Assembly (NCBI GenBank): GCA_028821195.1
Contig: JAPPHB010000138.1
Location: 1 to 64,000, forward strand
Direction: 5' to 3'
Source of the DNA: Gammaproteobacteria bacterium
GTDB taxonomy: Bacteria; Gemmatimonadota; Gemmatimonadetes; Longimicrobiales; Gaopeijiaceae
DNA length: 64,000 bases
Shown: one piece after another, positions 8,277 to 18,318 of the stretch
Layout: every line of letters starts with the position of its first letter
Numbering within the stretch: position 1 is the first letter of the stretch
The notes under the pieces: generated by a model
Told to the model about the DNA's origin: nothing
Database searches by the model: none
Seen by the model: only the letters and a program-made list of their open reading frames with translations
Made by a program: the position numbers and the translations under genes

Positions 8277-9686
8277 ATGAACGCCCGACCCACCACCCTG
8301 TTCGAGAAGGTCTGGGAGCAGCACGTCGTGCGCTGCGAGGAGGGGCGCCCCGACCTCATCTACATCGACCTGCACCTGGTGCACGAGGTCACCTCGCCGC
8401 AGGCGTTCGCCGGGCTGAACGCGGCCGGCCGCGCGGTTCGCCGCCCGGAGCGCACGCTGGCCACCGTCGACCACAACGTGCCCACCACCCACCGCTCCCT
8501 CCCGGTCGCCGACCCGGTCGCGACCCGCCAGATCGTGGCGCTCCGCGAGAACGCCGCCGAGCACGGCATCACCCTGTACGACATGGGCCACGAGCGGCAG
8601 GGGATCGTGCACGTGATCGGCCCCGAACTGGGCGCGACCCAGCCCGGCATGACCATCGTGTGCGGGGACAGCCACACCTCCACCCACGGGGCCTTCGGGG
8701 CCATCGCCTTCGGGATCGGCACCTCGCAGGTCGAGCACGTGCTCGCCACCCAGTGCCTGCTCATGGAGCGCCCGCGCAGCATGGAGGTGCGCTACCGCGG
8801 GCGCCTGGGGCCGGGGCTGACCGCCAAGGACCTGATCCTCCACACCATCGGCCGCATCGGGGTGGCGGGGGGTGCGGGCCACGTGGTGGAATACCGCGGC
8901 GAGGCGATCCGCGCGCTCTCCATGGAGGGCCGCATGACCGTGTGCAACATGTCCATCGAGGCAGGTGCGCGCGCCGGCATGATCGCGCCCGACCAGACCA
9001 CCTTTGAGTATCTGCGCGGGCGCCCGCGCGCGCCCACGGGCGAGGCCTTCGACCAGGCGGTGGCGCGCTGGTCGACCTTGCGCACCGACCCGGGCGCGCG
9101 CTTCGACCGGGTGGTGGAGGTCGACCTGGCCGGCCTGGAGCCGCAGGTGACGTGGGGGACCAACCCCGGCATGGTGGTCCCCGTCTCCGGGCGGGTCCCC
9201 GACCCGGCCGACCTCACCGACCCGGACAACCGGGCCACCGCCGAGCGGGCGCTCTCGTACATGGGGCTCGAGCCCGGCACGCCCATGCAGGACATCGAGC
9301 TCGACCGCGTCTTCATCGGCTCGTGCACCAACTCCCGCATCGAGGACCTGCGCGAGGCGGCGCGGGTCGCGCGCGGAAGCAAGGTGAGCCCGCGCGTGCA
9401 GGCCCTGGTGGTGCCCGGCTCCACCGCGGTGAAGGCGGCCGCCGAAGCCGAGGGCCTCGACCGCGTCTTCCGCGACGCCGGCTTCGAGTGGCGCGAGTCC
9501 GGCTGCTCCATGTGCCTGGGGATGAACGACGACATCGCGGGGCCCGGCGAACGCTGCGCCTCCACCTCCAACCGCAACTTCGAGGGCCGGCAGGGCAGGG
9601 GGGCGCGCACCCACCTGGTGAGTCCGGCGATGGCTGCGGCCGCCGCCGTGGCGGGCCGCTTCACCGACGTGAGGAGCCAGGCGTGA
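8277..9686 (+). CDS. leuC: 3-isopropylmalate dehydratase large subunit
   Basis: LeuC is the aconitase-type large subunit that, with LeuD, isomerises 2- to 3-isopropylmalate. At 469 residues it is full length. Diagnostic motifs are [12 protein letters not shown] at the N-terminus, [21 protein letters not shown] near 125-145, and the 4Fe-4S ligands in [13 protein letters not shown] and [10 protein letters not shown]. The stop codon overlaps the GTG start of leuD by four bases (GTGA), which keeps subunit synthesis balanced. Confidence 0.94.
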   Translation: MNARPTTLFEKVWEQHVVRCEEGRPDLIYIDLHLVHEVTSPQAFAGLNAAGRAVRRPERTLATVDHNVPTTHRSLPVADPVATRQIVALRENAAEHGITLYDMGHERQGIVHVIGPELGATQPGMTIVCGDSHTSTHGAFGAIAFGIGTSQVEHVLATQCLLMERPRSMEVRYRGRLGPGLTAKDLILHTIGRIGVAGGAGHVVEYRGEAIRALSMEGRMTVCNMSIEAGARAGMIAPDQTTFEYLRGRPRAPTGEAFDQAVARWSTLRTDPGARFDRVVEVDLAGLEPQVTWGTNPGMVVPVSGRVPDPADLTDPDNRATAERALSYMGLEPGTPMQDIELDRVFIGSCTNSRIEDLREAARVARGSKVSPRVQALVVPGSTAVKAAAEAEGLDRVFRDAGFEWRESGCSMCLGMNDDIAGPGERCASTSNRNFEGRQGRGARTHLVSPAMAAAAAVAGRFTDVRSQA

Positions 9687-10285
9687 GCACCACCTCCCAC
9701 GCCATCCAGCCGCTCCGCCGCGTCGAGGGCATCGTGGCCCCGCTGGACCGCGCCGACGTCGACACCGACCAGATCATCCCCAAGCAGTTCCTGAAGCGCG
9801 TCGAGCGTGCGGGCTACGGGCAGTTCCTCTTCAACGACTGGCGCTTCCACCCCGACGGCTCCCCGCGCGCCGATTTCGTCCTCAACCAGCCCGGACACGC
9901 CGGGGCCGCCATCCTCGCGGCGGGGCGGAACTTCGGCTGCGGCTCCTCGCGCGAACATGCCGCCTGGTCGATCGCCGACTACGGCTTCCGGGTCGTGATC
10001 GCGCCCAGCTTCGCGGACATCTTCCAGGCCAACTGCTACCAGAACGGCATCCTGCCGCTGGCGCTGCCCGAGGTGGAGGTCGCTGGGGTGCTGGCCCGCG
10101 CCATCGAGCATCCGGGCTACGCGCTGACCGTCGACCTGGAAGCCTGCACTGTCGCCGACGCAGCCGGATGGCGCCTCGGGTTCGAGATCGACGACTTCCG
10201 GCGCCGGTGCCTGCTCGAAGGCCTCGACGACATCGGCCTCACGCTGCAATACGAAAGCGAGATCACCCGCTTCGAGACCCGTTGA
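9683..10285 (+). CDS. leuD: 3-isopropylmalate dehydratase small subunit
   Basis: A 200-residue swivelling small subunit of isopropylmalate isomerase. It shows [17 protein letters not shown] at the N-terminus, the substrate-binding [15 protein letters not shown], and [18 protein letters not shown]. The GTG at 9683 overlaps the leuC stop and sits behind GAGGAG. Its own stop overlaps the TTG start of the next gene (TTGA), so the membrane protein downstream is expressed from the same message. Confidence 0.93.
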   Translation: MSTTSHAIQPLRRVEGIVAPLDRADVDTDQIIPKQFLKRVERAGYGQFLFNDWRFHPDGSPRADFVLNQPGHAGAAILAAGRNFGCGSSREHAAWSIADYGFRVVIAPSFADIFQANCYQNGILPLALPEVEVAGVLARAIEHPGYALTVDLEACTVADAAGWRLGFEIDDFRRRCLLEGLDDIGLTLQYESEITRFETR

Positions 10286-11595
10286 CAGCTCCCGCGCCGC
10301 TCTCCCAGCGGTCCATCCTGCTCTTCTGGGCGCCTCTCGCCGCCACATGGCTGATGATGGCGGTCGAAGGGCCCTTCCTCGCCGCGGTCATCGCCCGGCT
10401 GCCCGACGCCAAGATCAACCTCGCGGCCTACGGCGTCGCCTTCGCCATCGCGATGCTGGTGGAGTCCCCGGTGGTCATGCTGATGACCACCTCCACGGCC
10501 CTCGCCGAGGACGCGCACAGCTTCCGCAAGCTGAGGCGCTTCGCCCTCCTCCTGAACGCGGGCACCACGGGGGTGCTGCTGTTCGTGCTCCTGCCCCCGG
10601 TGTTCGACCTCATCTCGCTCCAGGTGCTCGCGCTTCCCGGGGAGGTGGCGCTGCTCGTCGAGGATGCCCTCTGGCTGCTTGTGCCGTGGCCGGCGGCCAT
10701 CGGCTACCGGCGCTTCTACCAGGGACTGCTCATCCGCGACGGGCGCCCGCGCCTGGTCGCCGCGGGGACGGTGACCCGCATCTCCGCCATCGCGCTGACG
10801 GCGCTGGTGCTGGCCCGGCTGGGCATCCCGGGCACGCTCGTGGCGGCCGGCGCGATGACCGCCGGGGTGTGCACCGAGGCCGCGGCGAGCCGCTGGATGG
10901 CGCGCGGATCGGTGGCGCGGATCCTCGCCTACACGTCGCCGGCCGGTCCGGGCACCCTCAACTACGGCGTCATCTCCCGCTTCTACTACCCGCTCGCGCT
11001 CACCTCGCTGCTCGGCTTCGCGGCCCAGCCGCTGCTCACCTTCTTCATGGGGCGGGCGCCCGCTCCGGTCGAGTCGCTGGCGGTCTTTCCGGTGGTGGGC
11101 TCGCTCACCTTCGTCTTCCGCGCGGTGTGCCTGGCGTATCAGGAAGTCACCATCGCCCTCCTGGGCCCGCGGCACGAGCAGCTCGTACCGCTGCGCAGGT
11201 TCGCCGTGTCGCTGGGGCTCGCCACCACCGCCTGCCTGGCCGTCTTCGGGCTCACCCCCTTCTCCGGCGTCTGGTTCGAGACCATTTCCGGGCTCACGCC
11301 CGACCTGGCCGCCTTCGCCATCCTGCCCACCATCCTCTTCATCCCCCTGCCGTTCCTGTCGGCCTTCCTCTCGCTCGAGCGCGGAATCCTGATCAAGGGC
11401 CGCCGCACCCGGCCGGTAACCCTGGCAACCGCCACCGAGGTGGTGTGCATTGCGGTGGGCTTCCCGCTGCTGGTGCAGGCCTTCGGGTGGGTGGGCGTCA
11501 CCGCCGCGGCGGGAGCGTCGCTTGCCGGCCGGTTCGCCGCGGTGAGCATTCTGGTTCCGTCGGTTGTCAGAGTAGTGCGCCGGGCTTCCCGCTGA
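10282..11595 (+). CDS. MATE-like polytopic membrane transporter
   Basis: A 437-residue protein with about 12 hydrophobic helices and no large soluble domain. Features such as FWAPLAATWLMMAVEGPFLAAVIARLPDAK near the N-terminus, and the two-half arrangement, suggest the MATE/MOP flippase superfamily; the substrate cannot be predicted. The TTG at 10282 is chosen because it overlaps the leuD stop in a TTGA junction and no better start lies nearby. The coupling with leuCD raises the idea of a branched-chain amino acid or intermediate exporter, but that is inference from position only. Confidence 0.65.
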   Translation: MTAPAPLSQRSILLFWAPLAATWLMMAVEGPFLAAVIARLPDAKINLAAYGVAFAIAMLVESPVVMLMTTSTALAEDAHSFRKLRRFALLLNAGTTGVLLFVLLPPVFDLISLQVLALPGEVALLVEDALWLLVPWPAAIGYRRFYQGLLIRDGRPRLVAAGTVTRISAIALTALVLARLGIPGTLVAAGAMTAGVCTEAAASRWMARGSVARILAYTSPAGPGTLNYGVISRFYYPLALTSLLGFAAQPLLTFFMGRAPAPVESLAVFPVVGSLTFVFRAVCLAYQEVTIALLGPRHEQLVPLRRFAVSLGLATTACLAVFGLTPFSGVWFETISGLTPDLAAFAILPTILFIPLPFLSAFLSLERGILIKGRRTRPVTLATATEVVCIAVGFPLLVQAFGWVGVTAAAGASLAGRFAAVSILVPSVVRVVRRASR

Positions 11596-11710
11596 CGACA
11601 CCTCCCAGAGGGTGACGCGCGCCCAAACGCCGCCGCCCATCTCTGGCGAAGGCCCGCCGTTTCTACGAAATTACAGGACTGCGCAGCCACCAATCCGGCA
11701 AGGGAACGTC

Positions 11711-14008
11711 ATGAAATCCTGTCCCGCTCTGTCCGCATGTATCCTGGCCTTCCTGGCCGCCGGCCCGCTGCTCGCCCAGAACTCGCAGTCCGGGTCCGCG
11801 AACGGCGCGGCAGGAGGGGCTCTTCCGACGGTCGCCACCGCCACTGAAGTCGTGGAAAGCCCGAGCATCGACGGCTTTCTCGACGAGGCAGTGTGGCAGC
11901 AGGCCCCGGTCATGACCGGCTTCACCCAGCGCGAGCCCATGGACGGGCAGCCCGCCACCGAGCAAACCGAGGTCCGGGTCGTATTCGATGCGGAAGCCCT
12001 CTACGTGGGTGTGTGGGCATTCGACAGCCAGCCCGACAACATCACCTACGGCGAGCGCATCCGGGACTACGAGGTGCGCCAGAGCGACAACGTCGTGTTC
12101 GTGCTGGACACCTACAACGACGACCAGAACGGCTTCGTCTTCGGCACCACCCCGACCGGCATCGAGTACGACGGGCAGGTCGCCAACGAGGGCCGTGGCG
12201 GCGGCCGCTTCCAGGGGGGCGGCTTCAACACCCGGCAGCGCTTTCAGTCGGGCTCCGGCGGCGGCTTCAACAAGAACTGGGACGGCAGCTGGACGGTCGC
12301 CACCACGACCGACGACCAGGGCTGGTATGCGGAGTTCCGCATCCCCTTCAACACGCTGCGCTACGGCAACGATGTCGAGAACTGGGGCTTCAACGTCGCC
12401 CGCCGCATCCGGCGTTTGAACGAGGAGTCGTTCTGGACCCCGGTTCCACGCGAATTCAGCCTCTATCGCCTCAACTACGCCGGAGACCTCGAGGGATTGC
12501 GTCCTCCCTTCCAGCGCCTTGCGACGGTCACCCCTTATGTACTGGGGTCCAGCGCCCGCGACTACACCAACGCCAGCGAGACCGGTTTCGGCCAGGACGG
12601 CAACGTCGGCGGCGAGGTCAAGTTCCAGGTCACCCAGGGTCTGACCCTCGACCTCACCTACAACACCGACTTCGCCCAGGTCGAGGTCGACGATCAGCAG
12701 CTCAACCTCACCCGCTTCGCCCTCAATTTCCCCGAGAAGAGGCCCTTCTTCCTCGAGAACGCGGGCTTCTTCAACGTGGGCGGCGGGGGCGCGGACCTGT
12801 TCTTCAGCCGTGCGATAGGCATCCACCGGGGCCAACCGGTGCCCATCAAGGGCGGCGCGCGGCTGTCGGGCCGGGCCGCGGGCCTGAACGTCGGGCTGCT
12901 GCACATCGAAGCCGACGGCGTCAGCGACCTGGGGGCGGACGCTCACGGCTACTCGGTCGCCCGCCTCGCCAGGGAGCTGCCCAATCGCTCGCGCGTCGGG
13001 GGCTTGTTCATCAACAAGAGCGGCCCCGCGGGCGACTTCAACCGTACGCAGGCGGTGGACGCCGCCGTGGGCGTGGGAGAGGCGGTCACCTTCGGCAGCT
13101 TCTTGGCGAGGACCGACGGCCCGGAAGCCGGCGCCAACGAGTACGCCTGGGACTTTTCCGGAAACCTGAACATGCGGAGTTTTTCGCTGACCGGTCAGGT
13201 CCGCGAGATTGGCGAGGGATTCAACCCGGAAGTGGGCTTCCTGCCCCGGCGCGGATACCGCTACTACCAGTATCACGTGATGTACAAGATCCGTCCCACG
13301 TGGCTTCGCGAGATCCGGCCGCACGTCTCCTACTTCACCTACCACAGCCGCAAGAGCGGCGTCGAGACGGGCTTTCAGGAATCGGCCCGGCTGCATGTCG
13401 ACTCCCACTGGGAGTGGCCCTCGGGGGCGCAGATCCATACGGGCGCCAACCTCGTCACGGAAGGCATCTACCAGCCCTTCACAATCCGGGGCACCGAGGT
13501 GACCGTCCCGGTGGGGACCTACCGCGGCTGGGAATCCCAGCTGGTCTTCAACAGCAACGCCGCCGCCCGGCTCTCGGCCACGTCGCGGATCAACTTCGGC
13601 AGCTTCCTGACCGGCAGCCGCTGGGGCGGAAGCGGCTCCGTCACCTTCCGGCCCAATGCGTCGTTCAGCACCTCCGGGCGCGTCACCTACTATGACGTGA
13701 GCCTGCCGGAGGGGAAGTTCGAGACGGTGCTGCTGGGGATGAACTTCGGCTACTTCTTCACCCCGCGCATCTACCTGCAGTCGCTGGTGCAGTATTCGAA
13801 CCAGGTCGACAGCTGGTCAGCCAACCTGCGCTTCGGCTGGCTCAATACCGCGGGCACGGGGCTGTTCATCGTCTACAACGACGTGCAGGGCTTCGACTAT
13901 CCGGCCGGACTCAACCACGACGGCGCGGGGCGCTTCGTCGAGAGCGGGACGCTGGCCCGGTCGTTCATCGTCAAGTTCACGCGGCAGTTCAACGTTCTGG
14001 GAGGGTAG
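11711..14008 (+). CDS. CBM9-like/DUF5916 outer-membrane protein, copy 1
   Basis: A 765-residue exported protein. The signal peptide MKSCPALSACILAFLAAGPLLAQ is followed by a carbohydrate-binding family 9-like beta-sandwich at about 35-240 (IDGFLDEAVWQQAPVMTGF; VRVVFDAEALYVGVWAFD). A DUF5916 beta-barrel continues to the end, finishing in IVKFTRQFNVLGG. The family is presumed to lie in the outer membrane; its ligand is unknown. The ATG at 11711 gives the signal peptide directly. A close paralogue lies 2 kb downstream (15968-18289) and most positions are identical by eye, so this is a recent tandem duplication. copC follows after 2 bases. Confidence 0.85.
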   Translation: MKSCPALSACILAFLAAGPLLAQNSQSGSANGAAGGALPTVATATEVVESPSIDGFLDEAVWQQAPVMTGFTQREPMDGQPATEQTEVRVVFDAEALYVGVWAFDSQPDNITYGERIRDYEVRQSDNVVFVLDTYNDDQNGFVFGTTPTGIEYDGQVANEGRGGGRFQGGGFNTRQRFQSGSGGGFNKNWDGSWTVATTTDDQGWYAEFRIPFNTLRYGNDVENWGFNVARRIRRLNEESFWTPVPREFSLYRLNYAGDLEGLRPPFQRLATVTPYVLGSSARDYTNASETGFGQDGNVGGEVKFQVTQGLTLDLTYNTDFAQVEVDDQQLNLTRFALNFPEKRPFFLENAGFFNVGGGGADLFFSRAIGIHRGQPVPIKGGARLSGRAAGLNVGLLHIEADGVSDLGADAHGYSVARLARELPNRSRVGGLFINKSGPAGDFNRTQAVDAAVGVGEAVTFGSFLARTDGPEAGANEYAWDFSGNLNMRSFSLTGQVREIGEGFNPEVGFLPRRGYRYYQYHVMYKIRPTWLREIRPHVSYFTYHSRKSGVETGFQESARLHVDSHWEWPSGAQIHTGANLVTEGIYQPFTIRGTEVTVPVGTYRGWESQLVFNSNAAARLSATSRINFGSFLTGSRWGGSGSVTFRPNASFSTSGRVTYYDVSLPEGKFETVLLGMNFGYFFTPRIYLQSLVQYSNQVDSWSANLRFGWLNTAGTGLFIVYNDVQGFDYPAGLNHDGAGRFVESGTLARSFIVKFTRQFNVLGG

Positions 14009-14010
14009 GG

Positions 14011-14400
14011 ATGAGATTCAGCCGGTCCGCCGCTGCGTCCCTTGCAGGATGCACGCTGCTGCTGGTGCTCATTCTGACGGGTGCCCTGGATCACCTCGCG
14101 GTCCACTTCGCCCTCAGCAAGTCCGAGCCGGCCGCGGAGGCGACGGTATCGCCGCCCGAGGCGTTGCGTCTGTGGTTCACGCAGGCACCCCAGGACAACT
14201 CCATGTTGATTCGGCTGATGACGGGAGATGCCATGGTCGAGACCGGGCCGCCGATCCCCGATTCCGAGGACGACAAGGTGTACAGCGCGGCGGTAGGGCG
14301 GACCCTTGAAGAAGGCGGCTACATGATCTCCTGGCGCGCCATGGCCGCGGACGGTCACGTCGTGCGCGGACAAATCCCCTTTACCGTCCAGGTTCCATAG
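14011..14400 (+). CDS. copC: CopC-domain copper-binding periplasmic protein
   Basis: A 129-residue protein with an N-terminal signal/anchor (about residues 8-28) followed by a CopC/YobA beta-barrel. The family pattern HxxLxxSxPAxxxxVxxxPxxLxLxF is visible as HFALSKSEPAAEATVSPPEALRLWF (read as two blocks), and WRAMAADGHVVRG holds the C-terminal conserved His region. CopC proteins bind copper in the periplasm and hand it to CopD. The gene starts 2 bases after the DUF5916 stop and is followed directly by copD, in a -1 frame relative to it. Confidence 0.75.
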   Translation: MRFSRSAAASLAGCTLLLVLILTGALDHLAVHFALSKSEPAAEATVSPPEALRLWFTQAPQDNSMLIRLMTGDAMVETGPPIPDSEDDKVYSAAVGRTLEEGGYMISWRAMAADGHVVRGQIPFTVQVP

Positions 14401-14417
14401 GCGCCGGTCTCGAGGTT

Positions 14418-15326
14418 CTGCCCATCGCCGACGCTCTCGTCGGCTGGCTGTTCTTTGCCGGGCTCATTACCACCTGGGGGGCGGCGTCCAGCCGCTGGCT
14501 CATTGCGCCCCGGGTTCTGGGGCGGCGACGTCACTCCGTCATTGCGGCGGCCCGCACCGTGGGGCTGGTGGGCTCGACGGCGCTCGTGGCGGGTGTCGGG
14601 TTCCTCTTCTGGCGGCAGCTCCGCGACTTTCGCGATCCGCTCGTGCCCTGGCAGGAAGACGCTTCGGTGCTCCTGTCGACGGACTGGGGGTTGAGCTGGC
14701 GATTGATGGCGATCGGGGCGCTGGTGACGGTCGCTGCCTTCGCCTGCGCGGCATCGGACGGCCGGGGTTCGGAGTTCCGGCGCGCAGCCTGGATCGTGGC
14801 AAGCTCGCTCGCGGGGCTGATGTGCGCGTTCCCCGCGTTCAACGGACACGCGGCGGCCACGGAGGGCCTGCGCTGGATCTCGATTCCCGCGGACATCGTC
14901 CACGTCCTCGCCGCGGGAAGCTGGATCGGGGGACTGTTCTTCGTGCTCATCGCCGAACTCAGGGAACGCCGACAAACCGGTCGGGGAAACGCCCTGCTTG
15001 CCGAGGTCCTGCCGCTCTTTTCCCAAGTCGCGCTCATCTCGGGCGCCCTGCTCGTCGGGACGGGCGCGCTGGCGTCCTGGCTTCATGTTGCATCGCTGGA
15101 TGCCATGGTCTCGACGAGATATGGGCGCATCCTGCTCACCAAGATCGGACTTGTCGTGATCGTCATGATCCTGGGGGCCGTGAACTGGAGAGTTCTCACG
15201 CCGAAGCTGTGGGGCGTCGGCGGGGCAAGGCCTCTGCGCCGCAACGCGATCCGGGAGCTGACCGTCGCCCATCTGGTCATTCTGGTTGCGGCCATGCTGG
15301 TGCGGACATCGCCGCTCGAGGGCTGA
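14418..15326 (+). CDS. copD: CopD-family copper-import membrane protein, start codon unresolved
   Basis: The reading frame from about 14400 to 15326 encodes roughly 300 residues with about eight helices. HVLAAGSWIGGLFFVL and SGALLVGTGALASW are typical CopD motifs with the conserved His/Trp. Similarity begins at IADALVGWLFFAGLITTWGA (from 14424), but no ATG, GTG or TTG occurs in frame between the copC stop and 14559, where a GTG would delete the first helix. Possible starts are ATA 14397 (overlapping the copC stop), CTG 14418 or ATC 14424, the last 8 nt after a GAGG. Alternatively copC and copD may be joined by a -1 frameshift, or one indel may have split a CopC-CopD fusion. Confidence 0.7.
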   Translation: MPIADALVGWLFFAGLITTWGAASSRWLIAPRVLGRRRHSVIAAARTVGLVGSTALVAGVGFLFWRQLRDFRDPLVPWQEDASVLLSTDWGLSWRLMAIGALVTVAAFACAASDGRGSEFRRAAWIVASSLAGLMCAFPAFNGHAAATEGLRWISIPADIVHVLAAGSWIGGLFFVLIAELRERRQTGRGNALLAEVLPLFSQVALISGALLVGTGALASWLHVASLDAMVSTRYGRILLTKIGLVVIVMILGAVNWRVLTPKLWGVGGARPLRRNAIRELTVAHLVILVAAMLVRTSPLEG

Positions 15327-15507
15327 ATCGGCGCACCACGGCGATGGCGGTCCCCGCGAAGCCGCCGGGCGAGGGGCGGGAGAACGCGGGCTGGGGATCA
15401 GCGAAAAGCCCCGATTGGGTGTCTTTCGAGGGCAAGGTCCGGCTTCGAAGTGAGCTGGCGCCGCTTCCTTCCCCGATAGCATCCATCCTGACCTCCTGAG
15501 GCAAGCC

Positions 15508-15921
15508 ATGAGCGGCACCAATCGCGGCGGATTCAACGAGTTGACCCTCAACGTCCTCCGGATCGTAGCGGCGCTGCTGTTCATGCAGCACGGAGTGCAG
15601 AAGCTGTTCGGCGCGCTCGGGGGCAACCAGGTGGAGTCGCTGATGAGCCGATTCGGCGTCGCCGGCATCCTTGAGTTCGGGGGAGGGTTGCTGCTGGCGA
15701 TGGGGCTCTTCACCCGCCCGGTGGCGTTCATTCTCGCGGGTGAGATGGCCGTGGCCTACTTTACCGCCCACCTGCCGCAGGGGTTCTGGCCCATCATGAA
15801 CCAGGGCGAGCTGGCGATGTTCTACTGCTTCACGTGGCTCTTCCTCTTCGCCAACGGGCCGGGCAGGTACTCGCTGGACGCGTGGCGGGGCGGTCGCGGC
15901 GGAGGGTCGCAGGATGGCTGA
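15508..15921 (+). CDS. DoxX family membrane protein
   Basis: A 137-residue protein with four helices. VLRIVAALLFMQHGVQKLFG at the N-terminus and LEFGGGLLLAMGLFTRPVAFIL are characteristic of DoxX. Members form small membrane complexes linked to thiol/oxidative stress or quinol-related reactions; the exact role here is unknown. About 180 bases without a gene separate it from copD. The DUF5916 copy 2 begins just after its stop. Its position between the duplicated DUF5916 genes means it was either carried in the duplication or inserted between them. Confidence 0.85.
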   Translation: MSGTNRGGFNELTLNVLRIVAALLFMQHGVQKLFGALGGNQVESLMSRFGVAGILEFGGGLLLAMGLFTRPVAFILAGEMAVAYFTAHLPQGFWPIMNQGELAMFYCFTWLFLFANGPGRYSLDAWRGGRGGGSQDG

Positions 15922-15967
15922 AGGCAGGGGCAGGGGCACTGGCATCGCAGGAATCCGGGGGAAACGG

Positions 15968-18289
15968 ATGATCACTCGAACCACACGAGCAGGGCGCCGT
16001 GCGGGCATCATGGTTCCACTCGGCGTTGCCGCCTTTCTGGCAGCCGGGCCGCTGCTTGCCCAGAACGCGCAGTCGGATGGCAACGCGGGCTCGGGGGCCC
16101 CGCTGCCGGTGATCGCCACCGCCACCGAGGTTACCGAGGCGCCCATCGTCAACGGCCGCCTGGACGATGCCGCCTGGCAGCAGGCCTCCGTCATGACCGG
16201 CTTCACGCAGCGCGAGCCCATGGACGGGCAGCCCGCCAGTGAGCGCACCGAGGTCCGCGTCGTGTTCGACGCCGAGGCTCTCTACGTCGGCGTGTGGGCG
16301 TTCGACAGCCAGCCCGAAAACATCACCTACGGCGAGCGCATCCGCGACTTCGAAGTGACCGAGAGCGATGCCATCGTCTTCGTGCTGGACACGTACAACG
16401 ACGACCAGAACGGCTTCATCTTCGGCACCACCCCGACCGGCATCGAGTACGACGGCCAGGTTGCGAACGAAGGGCGCGGCGGCGGCCGCTTCGGGGGCGG
16501 CGGATTCGGATTCAACTCCCGCCAGCGCTTCCAGTCGGGCTCCGGCGGCGGCTTCAACAAGAACTGGGACGGCAGCTGGACCGTCGCGACCACGACCGAC
16601 GGGGAAGGCTGGTATGCCGAGTTCCGCATCCCCTTCAACACGCTGCGATACGGGAACGACGCGGAGGCTTGGGGCTTCAACGTGGCCCGGCGCATCCGGC
16701 GCCTCAACGAAGAGTCGTTCTGGACCCCGGTGCCGCGCGAATTCAACCTCTACCGCCTCAACTACGCCGGCGATCTCGAAGGACTGCGGCCTCCGTTCCA
16801 GCGCCTGGCGACCATGACCCCCTACGTGCTGGGCTCGACCGCTCGAGACTACACCAGCGCCACCGAGACCGGCTTCGGCCAGGACGGCAACGTAGGGGGC
16901 GACGTCAAGTTCCAGGTCACCCAGGGGCTCACCCTGGACGTGACCTACAACACCGATTTCGCGCAGGTCGAGGTCGACGACCAGCAGCTCAACCTGACGC
17001 GCTTCCGTCTCAACTTTCCGGAGAAGCGCCCGTTCTTCCTCGAGAATGCCGGGTTTTTCAACGTCGGCGGAGGAGGCGCGGACCTCTTCTTCAGCCGCGC
17101 CATCGGCATCGCCGAGGGCCAGCCGGTGCCGATCAGGGGGGGCGCGCGGCTCTCCGGCCGGGCCGCGGGGCTGAACGTGGGGCTGCTGCACATCGAGACC
17201 GGCGGAGCCGAGGGGCTCCAGGACCCGCAGGGGTATTCGGTGGCGCGGCTGGCCAGGGAGCTGCCCAATCGTTCCAGGATCGGCGGCCTGTTCATCAACA
17301 AGGGCGGACCTGAAGGCAACTTCAACCGCACCTGGGCGATGGACGGCGCGCTGGGCATCGGGGAGGCGCTCACCTTCTCGAGCTTCGCGTCGAGAACCGA
17401 CGGACCGGGAACCGCAGGCAGCGAGTATGGCTGGGATCTCTCCACCGGCTGGACCAGCCGGGACCTCGAGATCAACGCCAACGTCCGCGAGATCGGGGAG
17501 GGGTTCAACCCGGAGGTGGGGTTCCTGCCGCGCCGGGGGTATCGCTACTACCAGGCTTTCGTGATGTACAAGATCCGGCCCTCGTGGCTCCGCGAAGTCC
17601 GGCCCCACGTCATGTACAACACCTACCACAGCCGCAAGACCGGCGTTGACCGGGGCTTCCAGGAGTCGGCCTTCCTCCACGTCGACACGCACTGGGAATG
17701 GCCCTCGGGGGCGCAGATCAACACCGGCATGAACCTGGTCACGGAGGGGCTCTACGAGCCGTTCCGGATTCGCGGCACGGATGTGGTCGTGCCCGAGGGG
17801 ACGTACCGGGGCTGGGAGACCAATCTGGTCTTCAACACGAACGCTTCGGCCCGGCTGTCGATGTCGTCGAGCGTCAACATCGGCAGCTTCCTGAGCGGCA
17901 GCCGGTGGGGCGGCGACGGTTCGGTCACGTTCAGGCCGAACGCGTCGTTCAGCACATCGGCGCGCGTCAACTACTTCGACGTGAGCCTTGCCGAGGGGAA
18001 CTTCGAGACCGTGCTGCTGGGGCTGAACTTCGGCTACTTCTTCACCCCGCGCGTCTACCTGCAGTCGCTGGTGCAGTACTCGAACCAGGTGGACAGCTGG
18101 TCCGCCAACCTGCGCTTCGGGTGGCTGAACACGGCCGGGACCGGCCTGTTCATCGTGTACAACGACGTGCAGGGCTTCGACTACCCGGCGGGGCTGAACC
18201 ACGGTGGCGGGCGCTTCGTCGAGAGCGGCGCGCTGGCCCGTTCCGTCATCGTCAAGTTCACCCGGCAGTTCAACGTGCTGGGGGGATAG
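15968..18289 (+). CDS. CBM9-like/DUF5916 outer-membrane protein, copy 2
   Basis: A 773-residue paralogue of the protein encoded at 11711-14008. The architecture is the same: signal peptide (…IMVPLGVAAFLAAGPLLAQ), CBM9-like domain with VNGRLDDAAWQQASVMTGF, Gly-rich loop GRGGGRFGGGGFGF, then a DUF5916 barrel ending VIVKFTRQFNVLGG. Divergence is concentrated in the signal peptide, the loop around residues 185-200 and a barrel segment near 440-510, which may be surface loops under selection. The ATG at 15968 is preferred because GGGGGA precedes it; a start at 15914 would overlap doxX by 8 bases. An M28 peptidase gene follows 29 bases downstream. Confidence 0.85.
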   Translation: MITRTTRAGRRAGIMVPLGVAAFLAAGPLLAQNAQSDGNAGSGAPLPVIATATEVTEAPIVNGRLDDAAWQQASVMTGFTQREPMDGQPASERTEVRVVFDAEALYVGVWAFDSQPENITYGERIRDFEVTESDAIVFVLDTYNDDQNGFIFGTTPTGIEYDGQVANEGRGGGRFGGGGFGFNSRQRFQSGSGGGFNKNWDGSWTVATTTDGEGWYAEFRIPFNTLRYGNDAEAWGFNVARRIRRLNEESFWTPVPREFNLYRLNYAGDLEGLRPPFQRLATMTPYVLGSTARDYTSATETGFGQDGNVGGDVKFQVTQGLTLDVTYNTDFAQVEVDDQQLNLTRFRLNFPEKRPFFLENAGFFNVGGGGADLFFSRAIGIAEGQPVPIRGGARLSGRAAGLNVGLLHIETGGAEGLQDPQGYSVARLARELPNRSRIGGLFINKGGPEGNFNRTWAMDGALGIGEALTFSSFASRTDGPGTAGSEYGWDLSTGWTSRDLEINANVREIGEGFNPEVGFLPRRGYRYYQAFVMYKIRPSWLREVRPHVMYNTYHSRKTGVDRGFQESAFLHVDTHWEWPSGAQINTGMNLVTEGLYEPFRIRGTDVVVPEGTYRGWETNLVFNTNASARLSMSSSVNIGSFLSGSRWGGDGSVTFRPNASFSTSARVNYFDVSLAEGNFETVLLGLNFGYFFTPRVYLQSLVQYSNQVDSWSANLRFGWLNTAGTGLFIVYNDVQGFDYPAGLNHGGGRFVESGALARSVIVKFTRQFNVLGG

Positions 18290-18318
18290 GGGGCGTCATC
18301 AACGGGAGGCTTCGCCCG

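Noticed and set aside
6347-8359. 670-residue minus-strand open frame
   Set aside because: Antisense shadow of ilvD; composition dominated by Arg, His, Pro and Gly, typical of reverse reading of a high-GC gene.
15830-18202. 790-residue minus-strand open frame
   Set aside because: Antisense to DUF5916 copy 2. A similar long antisense frame lies opposite copy 1, which simply reflects the shared sequence.
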